The notes beneath the pieces were generated by a model. It had not been told where the DNA came from and ran no database searches. It saw nothing but the letters and a program-made list of their open reading frames with translations. A stretch of 64,000 bases of DNA from Allium sativum (taxonomy: Eukaryota > Streptophyta > Magnoliopsida > Asparagales > Amaryllidaceae), in assembly GCA_030737875.1 (NCBI GenBank), contig CM060922.1:302489456-302553455 (forward strand), given 5' to 3'. Below, piece by piece: positions 55,752 through 64,000 of the stretch (positions are counted from its first letter, which is position 1; each line of letters opens with the position of its first letter). Position numbers and translations under genes: made by a program.

Positions 55752-57587
55752 TGTAACACCCACACTTTTTTTTATCTTAAATTCTGACAAAAATCAAAAA
55801 TCAATCCCGTCCAAGCACGGAGAGTATAAATCTAGTACCATCAAAAATGAGCATAAGTATAACCATAGTACAATAAAAGTACCTCACAACGGAATCAAGA
55901 TAGGATAACAAGCATCGACTTAGGCAACTACCTTAAAGGTGAATCGCCACATCAATACCAAGCATGAGTGAACACGAAACAAAAAACAAAAACGTGAACA
56001 CTTGCTAAGACTTGTCTTTCCCGAGGTTAACCCGAGAGTTTTTATGATGACGGGGTCAGAACAACAAATCTTGGTGACTAGAAAATGTTTAACACTATCC
56101 ACAATACACGAATGCATCACATTTGGTCTCCACTAAAACATATGTCTAACAAGGCTAGCAATTATAACCCAACCCTGTAAAGATTATGCACGACAATTAA
56201 CTAACCAACACAACGTTAACGCAATATACTAAGATATGATTTCACGTATAAGTTTGAAGCCTTTAGACCACCCAACAAACAAACAAACTAAGAGGTGGGC
56301 TCTCCAACTACTCAATAGTCTATAAGGAAATGAGGTATAACTTATATTTATATATACATACCCACTTAAGACCTTACTGAAAATATAATGTAAAGGTGGA
56401 TCCATGGATCACTTAATACCTTCTTAGGTGGTTTACAACACATGACTATAAATTAGAGGACACTAGCAACTAGGTCCTACTAATCTAAGGCTTCGGTTGT
56501 TCACGCATATTTCCAAACCCCGCATAAGGCGAGAGATACTAAACAACCACTTAACACTAGGTTTAGGTACGAGCTCAACACCATTTAAGACCATCCTGGC
56601 AGACCTCCATGTTACACTTTAGCTTACCTTGTTTAGATAATCACCTAGCCACTTATGCAGGATAGGAAGACCCATGGTACCTCCTTAACGGACATTTAAT
56701 ACCTAATCCCAAGGCGGACACTCACTCTAGTCACTTATTACCTAGAGGAAGCGGATATACGCGAAGATTACCGAACTCACACCAGGTTTAGGTATGATCC
56801 GGGAAGTCGACATTGATTTCTCTAAAATGGTTGATATTGACAACCATCATTATTTATCATTTGGTCAATTTAGCATGGGCGATGGTGCGATTTCGAGAAG
56901 CAGGCCATGAGGGTTTGTTCGATAGAGATTTCAACACAATGGCGCTGCGACTAGCGGCTTTGGCTTGAGACAAGGATGTAGAACTTCTATACAGTGATTC
57001 GTAATTCGACGACGGTGATTCTAGGTTGGAAAGCAAGGATGCTACGATGAATAGTTTTCTTCGAGATGCAGAAAAGATGACATTAAGTCGTATTGAGGTG
57101 ACTGTCAGAGAGACAGATAGGAGACACAAGATGACATCCTACGACATATAATCACCGTCTGGGAGAGTTCCTATATTATGACGACTTCATATGGGAGCCT
57201 TATAGACAATCTAATGATGTATTTTGTTGTAGAGAATGTGTGCAAAGGGGTTATTGGTATTCGTGACTTTGGTATACCTTTGAGAGAGTGACACAAGGAT
57301 GGATTAGAGCCAGCTGACGTTTTGGAATGATCGATCAGGACCCCAAAGCCTCTCGATGTTTTGGACCGGGTAGGGTTACTCGCTAAAGTCTATTGATATT
57401 TTACATAGTAGGTAGTCTGGTAGAGTCAGTTGAATTTTTAGACTGCCGGTGCTTCGATGAATTGGGTAGTGAAAGTGTTAGATATCATATAATTTGTGCA
57501 CTGAGTGAGTGGATGTGAGGATGATGTATGGATATCATGGTTGTTTACCCATTTATCACCATTTTGTACTTAGACATCATCACACCT
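55752..57587. other. Unclassified repeat, LTR-like start TGTAACACCC
   Basis: TGTAACACCC at the gag breakpoint is a common gypsy LTR start. The following sequence has no coding motif and I find no second LTR or target duplication in the window. 56840-57130 shows a minus-strand frame without recognised domains. Confidence 0.3.
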
Positions 57588-57886
57588 TCTATACTTGATG
57601 TTTATCTTAATGTAGCATATATAGACTGTTATGTGCTAACTCTGTAGATGCGGGGGCATAAAAGGTATGATTTTTGTACCCTTCATGCCATATATATTAT
57701 TATGACTTTTACAGTACTTTGAGATTTTTTTATCGTTTCTATACTTGATGTTTGTCTTAGTGTAGCATATATCGACCGTTATGTGCAAAATCTGTGGATG
57801 TGGGGGCAACAGGTATGATTTTTGTACCCTTCATGCCATATATATTATTATGACTTTTACAGTATTTTGAGATTTTTTTTATCGCT
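57588..57886. repeat. Tandem duplication, 2 x ~150 bp
   Basis: TCTATACTTGATGTTTATCT at 57588 recurs as TCTATACTTGATGTTTGTCT at 57738. GATTTTTGTACCCTTCATGC and ATTATTATGACTTTTACAGT are shared. Confidence 0.93.
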
Positions 57887-60306
57887 CACACCAGACTTTT
57901 GTCAGACCCAAGGTTCTATTTCCCGCTTATTACCTTGGGTGCTCATTGACGATGCTGATTAGCAGACCATGTATATATATATATATATATATATATATTA
58001 GTTGGAGTTGCTTAGGTGGATTAGCAGGAGGATAAATTCTACGTATTTATGCTTGTACCCTTATTCTTTATTCCGCTGTGTAGCACTGTAAAGCCTTGAC
58101 GGTGTTATGTATTCTTATTAGAGATAGTTTATCAATTTTATTTATCTCATGTACAAACTCTATCACTGTTGTGTATAACTGTATGAGCCTATGTGCTCAG
58201 ATTAAATGGCTTATATAGTTTTAACTGTTTCGCCTGTTTTATATCTATGATTGTTATTATTATATGTTTTCCAATGCGCAATTAGATATATGACATATTA
58301 TGTGATTGTGTTTGTGTTCTATTCTCTTTCTCATCTCTTTTATTTCGTTCTTTCCTTTCCCTATTCTCATCTCTTCTACCATTACTTTCTCTTGACAATC
58401 GTTTTAGATTGATCAGGTGCTTGTATGGCACAAATTTTTAGTTATGAGAATCAGTGGTGTATAGCGGTCATAACACATAGTATCATGGTAATTAGGTTGA
58501 AACTGGAAAAAGAGGTATGCTTGGAGATAGCAAGTCCTTTAATCCCTAATTATGCTAGTTAAGGTAGTTTAAAAGGAACGGAGGTTCAAGCCCTCATTTT
58601 AGCACTAAAAGTATTAACAAATTTCCTTTTTGACACCACAAAGAGCATGAATGAAGGTAAGTGATGAAGTCTTATGCTAGTTCAAAGGAGCTAGCCTAGA
58701 TAAAAGCTAAGATTATTGTCATCAGCATTAAAGGTCAGGTAATAAGTTCAAATCCAAGTAACATAAGTATTCAAGTAAATATTCTATGCTAATATAAGTC
58801 AAATAAGAAATCAAGTCAGTATGTTATGAAAGTGTAATCCAAATGTTCTTTACTGATCAAAGTAGGATAGGCACATGTATTAGTCCAAATACAAGTCTAT
58901 ATAATCATGAAAGCTCAATTGGTAAGTTTGTCCCTAATTTGATTTAACTTTACAACAAATGTAAACATTTGAGAATGGGAAAAGAATTTTAAACCCTTTT
59001 TCAAGCATCCCCTTTACCTCTATAATAGGCTTCTATCAGGCTTCGTATCGTCTCTGGTCTATTGAATCCCTTGTGTTGTTTCATCTGTATCAGCCCTTAC
59101 CATGTCGATTCTTCTTTGTGCCTTAAGAAATAGGCAACAATACCAATAACCACTGTTGACATTTGTTCAAGGCTTCAATTATAGGCAGGTCGGTATGAAG
59201 GTTGTAGAGGCACTCCATTAGATGTTGGTGAAGAGTAGCACTTCTTTGTTATATTTCGACATGGAAAAAAGGAGTCATAAGGTAAAATTGATTGGTACAT
59301 TAGTTGATTAAAGAGCAGCGACACACCCTCAGACGAATGGAGGCGACATGGCTTTGAAATCCATATTGCTAGGTAATCCAAATGAGGCGGAACCCTCTGC
59401 AATTAACACTTCCCTCTAAATCTTGTAAAACAACATGGCTCAATTACGATAAGCTCCAACTGATTAAAGCATGATGATAGGGCCTTCTATTATATGATAG
59501 GAATGAAGCGACACACTATCCTAAAAGAGACGAGATGAAATGATCTCATTGGAGAAGATGATACAATCCTCATGTGAAGCAGAGGCGACACATTTTAATA
59601 ACTAAGTGGAGATGATATGATCCTTTGAAGGATGTAAGGCAATACCCGCTGGTAGTCGCACAATCCTTTGATTCTTAACATTGTTGGAATGCGATACGAC
59701 TTTGTAGTCCAGATGAGGCAATACAAATTGTTAAAGGAAGGGAAGCAACACCATCTTCTGTATAGAGGGTGAACGACGATACAATCCTATGGACCAAGAA
59801 GGGTGATAAACTTTTTTGAAACATAAGAGTGACACCATGCTATTGATTAAGGAGACAAGCCACAACCTATAAAGAAAGGTGATATCTTATTTCTGAACTA
59901 AAAGGAGGCGACATGGTTTCATTTATCCATTAGAAGGCGACACGGCTGTTTGCTAAGGTTATACAATAATAGTGTAACAAACATGAAGATTTGACATCTA
60001 AACATTGGTTTAAGGCATACATTTTGTACATTTGGAAATATTTCATGTATATATATATAATATCATAAGAATGTTGTAAAATTACGGTTAGGTCATATAG
60101 ATGCAAGGTTAGTGAAAATCATACGAAAGCCTATCAAGATAGTCAGACTGCAAGCATTGTGACTTTGGGGGTAACGTAAGATATCTCCTGTAATAACAAG
60201 GTTAGTCCCAAAGTCATGTAGTAAAACCTTCTAAGTTAATCTGGCTACTAGTAACTATGAATAGTCAGACTAATGTAAGATTTCACTATTGGTTATAAAG
60301 CTAAGG
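57887..60306. other. Non-coding sequence with a degenerate GGCGACA array
   Basis: Contains a (TA)n run at about 57971-58000. Between 59340 and 59950 the motif GGCGACA or close variants recurs at irregular spacing (59343, 59585, 59906, 59934 and weaker copies). No gene recognised. Confidence 0.45.
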
Positions 60307-60938
60307 TGTAACACCCCGTAATTTTAATAATACTAAATAGGATAAATTAAAGAATAATTAATTTAATATTCAGAATTAAGGGAAACAGACTGCGCCATTG
60401 CGTCCGTCTAGAAATTCTGGTCAAGATAGGCATTTGGTTTGCGTAAAATGGACACCGCATGAAGAAGTTATGAAGGTTTGAAGTTTGCATATGCGCAAGA
60501 GAATTATATATATGTAATTAATTTCAGAAATCAAAAATCCGTTCAAAATCAAAATTTCAGAGAGCGGCAAAAATCCCACCTAGGGGTGTCGACCCCCAGG
60601 TCGACCCCTCAAGGCGTGCGTCGACCCATGGGTCGACCCCCCTAGGGCAGACGTGGCAGTTCGGGTTTAGGGGCTGGCGGCTATAAATATGGCTCCATTT
60701 CTCTTGTCTTCTACACTGAAAAATAATGCAGGACTAGATGCTATCGATGCCCAGACTTGTTGAAAATTGTTTGAAAACTTTCTTGTGAAGCTTCTTCTGA
60801 TTTTGTCTTGCTGTTCTGATAAATGGATCTAAGTTGTTAAAATCATCTGCTTAGGCTTTGTGTTTAAAATTCTGTTGTCTGTAATATCCTTGTTCGTCTG
60901 CAGTGTCATTTTTAAAATCCTCTTTTGCAGAGACAACA
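60307..60938 (+). repeat. LTR (632 bp) with TATA box, followed by PBS-like site
   Basis: Starts TGTAACACCCC, ends GAGACAACA, and is followed two bases later by TGGTATCA (60941-60948), the first eight bases of an initiator-tRNA-Met primer site. It contains four GTCGACC boxes (60580-60650) and a TATA box at 60681. The partner LTR is not in the window, and the LTR starting at 62418 is unrelated. Confidence 0.6.
60681..60690 (+). promoter_or_regulatory. TATA box of the 60.3-kb LTR
   Basis: CTATAAATAT preceded by a GC-rich block; a canonical plant TATA context. Confidence 0.65.
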
Positions 60939-60950
60939 AGTGGTATCATA

Positions 60951-62150
60951 TTAGGAGGTGCTGAAGTTTTTTTAATGATCTTATTCTCATCCTGTAAATA
61001 TTTTTTGTCTTGTATATATCTCTCTATATTCCTCTTGTTTTTTATTTTCAATTTTAAAATTATTGATTATTTATTTAGAAATTGAAATCAATATCCAAAT
61101 TGAACAATATTTATAATTCATCAAAATTATTATTAGATTTTGAAATTGTGATGAATTGTGACTGTAGTATATTTCACAACAAGAGGAGATTTTATTTGGA
61201 TTTTCATGATGGTTGAATATTTATTATAATATCTTTGAACTGGCAATTATTTCACGACCAACTTTATTACCTATCGTCATTCTGCCATCCATCATGTTTT
61301 TTATATTAATGTGGAGAGTTTAATATTTTTTGAAAGTCATCTTGAATAAACAGTGAAATATTTGTGATGGAATTGTGGTTACATTATTATTCAGAATTAG
61401 TGATAATTGAAATTTTTCAATGATTTCGGTACAGTTGATCATATTTAATAACATGATTAATTTAGAAATTTATTTCACAAACCATTTTTGTACCTATCAC
61501 ATTTCTATCATCCATATTGGTTTTATACACTGAGGAGTTTTTCATTTCGAAACTAAAAATAATAAAAATATAATATTCATAAGTGTGTCTCTAACCTCAT
61601 TTAAAAATCCAAGCTCTGGTCATGCATGGTTAAGAGATTGCTTATTTTTAAGCTGCAACTGATCTCATTTAAAAATCCAAGATCTGGTTATGCGTGGTCA
61701 GTGTGCTCTTAAATTAAAAGAAAAAAGAAAAGAAAATAATTTGAATAAATAATAATTTATATGAAATTCTCCTTGGTCTGTAAAAACCAGCCTATCAATC
61801 CATGTTCTAATTTGTGAAATGTGTTAATATTTTATGAAATATTATGATTTGTTGATTGATAGCTATTGGAATTTGAGATTATTTGATTTTGTCACTTAAA
61901 TTGAATTATTAATTATAGTCCAAATCCATCACTATTTTTGTGCTAATTTTTATAAAATTTGTTGATTGATAGCTATTGGAAATCATGTTTTTAACTCTCT
62001 CTATTTTTATATATTTCGTCGTAAATCCGTCACTCTCTACAATGTGAAATATGCCACTAGTTCTTAGAATATTATGATTTTTGTATGACTGATTGAGATT
62101 TATGATAACAGAGCTTCCTCTTAAGCTGATTTTATATTTTAGTCATTTTT
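60951..62150 (+). other. Retroelement leader or 3' non-coding region with internal repeats
   Basis: AT-rich without coding motifs. Short direct repeats: TTGTTGATTGATAGCTATTG (about 61851 and 61961), CTCATTTAAAAATCCAAG (about 61598 and 61664), and a diverged pair TATTTCAC near 61246 and 61479. Confidence 0.45.
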
Positions 62151-64000
62151 CATCTATATTTTAATTTCTGAATCCTTTTGATGATAACAAAAGGGGGAGA
62201 ATGGGTTGAGATTTTGATTTATGAGTGAATATTTTACAAATATTTTTAATTTTGAAAATTCATTCAATTTTCATTTCTTTTCACTCATGCACAGTTATAG
62301 AGGGATTTTTCTGTTGTAGGGGGAGCTAAAAAATAGGGGGAGTTCAAAATTCACTGTAAAACATATTTATTATGCTCAAAATCTTTTATTTGGTTGTCAT
62401 CATCAAAAGGGGGAGATTGTTGTATATGGCGTAGTTGTATACAAAATTATATGATTTTTATTTGATGATAACAACCAAATAAATATTATTTTAAATGTGT
62501 TTGTTACTGTACTGTTATTCTATATCACAGAGAGAAATATAATATTTATATTTATTTAAAATACTACTGGAACAAGAATTAAATATTCAAACAGTATTTT
62601 ATTAAAAATAATATTTTATTTCAACTTTCAAAAGTACAAATTTACAACTTCACTATTTATACATTTCACTGATATACAATACAATTCATATTCAATTTCA
62701 TATACACTACAACACTCTGTCACTCGTTTGTACATTTTTCATCTATACACATTTTCACACTGTTCTTGTCTTCAATCTTCTGTCTTCATAGCTCACAGTC
62801 AGTGTCCAGTCATCATCTGTTTACCTGTCACATACAGAAACACACACAGAGTATATGGAACATAAATAATTTCATATTCTAGCAGATATAAATTTTATTT
62901 TTTAAATTTATTTTGCCTCAGAATTTTGGTGTGTTTCTCATCATTTTTCATGACTTGATCTGATTTATATATCTATTCATTTGTGTTTAGACAACTTGTG
63001 ATATTCACAGTGATACACTGTAAATACCACAAGGAAGACGGTTTATATATGTACAGGGACAAGAAACTTTTATGATGGTTTGCAAATACACACGTGCATA
63101 TATACACGTGTGCACTGCCTCGCCAATCAGTGTCTGGCTGAGGAGTAGCCACGTGGACCATCTCAACTCAGCGCAACATTGTCAACAAAGCTAAGTGTCG
63201 AGCAAAACAATAATGGATAATCATGCAAAGCCAAAATAACAAAAAACAAGGGTGATCAAGGTTAAATGGTCGAGCCAAGTATATGAATATGTTTCAGCAC
63301 ATTCCAAATAAAAATTCAACAAAGCAACAGTCAACAGATCTTTACAAATGCATGGTGCATGTACATGAGTGGATCACATGCCACAACAACCAAACATAAT
63401 GGTGCAGCCCAGAATGATTTCAAGTTTTTACATGTTTTATGAGTGGAATAACAAGGTCTGTAGGATGCTCAAGCACAAGCACAAGGATAAAGCAATATGG
63501 CAAAGTTTTAAAATGCAAACAACAAATGTTCAAGTCAGCACAGTGTTATACAAGCAGCAAGAAGAAGTAAATCAACCAAGCCTGTTCAGACTTCTCTAAA
63601 TGACATGATCAGCAAAACTATACACATGAGTGCAGTTCATATACAAGCCAAGACAGCATGCAACCACAAAGGTTAGCCAATCACATAAGTGCAGGTACAA
63701 GATTTCATGTTTGCATGAGCAAGTGTGCCAAAGTGATCAAGTGGTGCACATAGCAAAGTGATGTTTAAAGTGATCATGGAGCAGTTTTTACAAGTGCAAC
63801 AGTTTATGATGGAATAAGGGGAAAGTAGTCGAGACAGTGGCAACAACATGCTAACATGCAACATGTTTCAACTCAGCAAAATGAATCATGCACAATGCAT
63901 GTCAAGCATGGATACATGGGCAGTGAAATGGAGCATGTGTTCGCACAACATAACAAGCCAGAAAGAAACATTTTCTTTTTACTTCCAGATATGAAAAAAA
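62151..64000 (+). mobile_element. SIRE-like copia 3' end: purine tracts and LTR start
   Basis: AACAAAAGGGGGAGAATGGG (about 62188), TAGGGGGAGCT and TAGGGGGAGTT lead to the polypurine tract AAAAGGGGGAGA (62405-62416). The LTR start TGTTGTATATGG follows at 62418. This is typical of SIRE/Maximus-type copia elements. The LTR 3' end is not identified; sequence to the window end may be LTR or flank. No pol is present. Confidence 0.6.
62405..62416 (+). other. Polypurine tract
   Basis: AAAAGGGGGAGA one base before TGTTG of the LTR; the plus-strand primer site for reverse transcription. Confidence 0.75.

Noticed and set aside
55752..56830. Complete gypsy LTR starting TGTAACACCC
   Set aside because: No matching second LTR, no primer site or purine tract, and no target duplication; only the start motif supports it.
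60307..62417. 60307 LTR and 62418 LTR as a pair of one short element
   Set aside because: The two LTR starts (TGTAACACCCC and TGTTGTATATGG) are unrelated, so they belong to different elements.
1..64000. CRISPR array, bacterial operon or phage-type system
   Set aside because: No short regularly spaced identical repeats with unique spacers; all recognisable sequence is plant nuclear or plant transposon.

Overview
The window is nuclear DNA of a flowering plant, most likely a eudicot. It is AT-rich and crowded with plant-type retroelements: Ty1/copia, Ty3/gypsy and L1-clade LINEs whose ORF1 resembles DUF4283 proteins. It also holds hAT and Mutator-like elements, a small plastid insertion (ycf2) and one intact tRNA gene. 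I found no intact host protein-coding gene. The only recognisable host-type protein sequence is a decayed, intron-containing fragment of an ER-type P-type Ca2+-ATPase.

Layout. 1-2.5 kb: minus-strand Ty3/gypsy pol remnant. 2.5-6.7 kb: AT-rich spacer with an intact tRNA-Gln(CUG) at 5144-5215. 6.7-14 kb: small tandem duplications and a ~1.36 kb tandem duplication. Its second copy is split by a deleted copia element (9328-13150, TSD GTTAT), which itself carries a ~1.1 kb terminal-inverted-repeat element. 14.2 kb: ycf2 plastid fragment. 14.9-19.8 kb: plus-strand degenerate LINE. 19.8-20.8 kb: microsatellites and a small foldback MITE. 20.8-27.3 kb: a candidate 6.5 kb inverted-repeat element that appears to have captured Ca2+-ATPase exons and a second, unidentified spliced fragment; a hAT MITE lies inside it.

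27.4-52.45 kb is one L1-type LINE on the minus strand, expanded about fivefold by nested insertions and internally inverted. A first copia element (28661-42166, minus) sits in the endonuclease/RT boundary. It contains a solo LTR (32575-40493), and that LTR contains a gag-only gypsy element (33470-40221, TSD CGGGC). A second copia element (43331-49429, plus, TSD CTTCT) sits in the RT region; its whole gag-pol frame is broken only by two TAG codons. The LINE segment 28455-50157 is reversed relative to the LINE ends, and an 11/12-matching inverted repeat lies at the two breakpoints. A hAT MITE (50946-51527) sits in the LINE ORF1.

52.4-64 kb: a Mutator-like MITE, a truncated hAT transposase gene with its 5' leader intron, a gypsy gag fragment, unclassified repeats, an LTR (60307-60938) with a PBS-like site, and the 3' end of a SIRE-like copia element with polypurine tract and LTR start at 62418.

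The genes do not form a pathway. The window records successive transposition, decay and rearrangement. The tRNA is the only feature that looks functional for the host.
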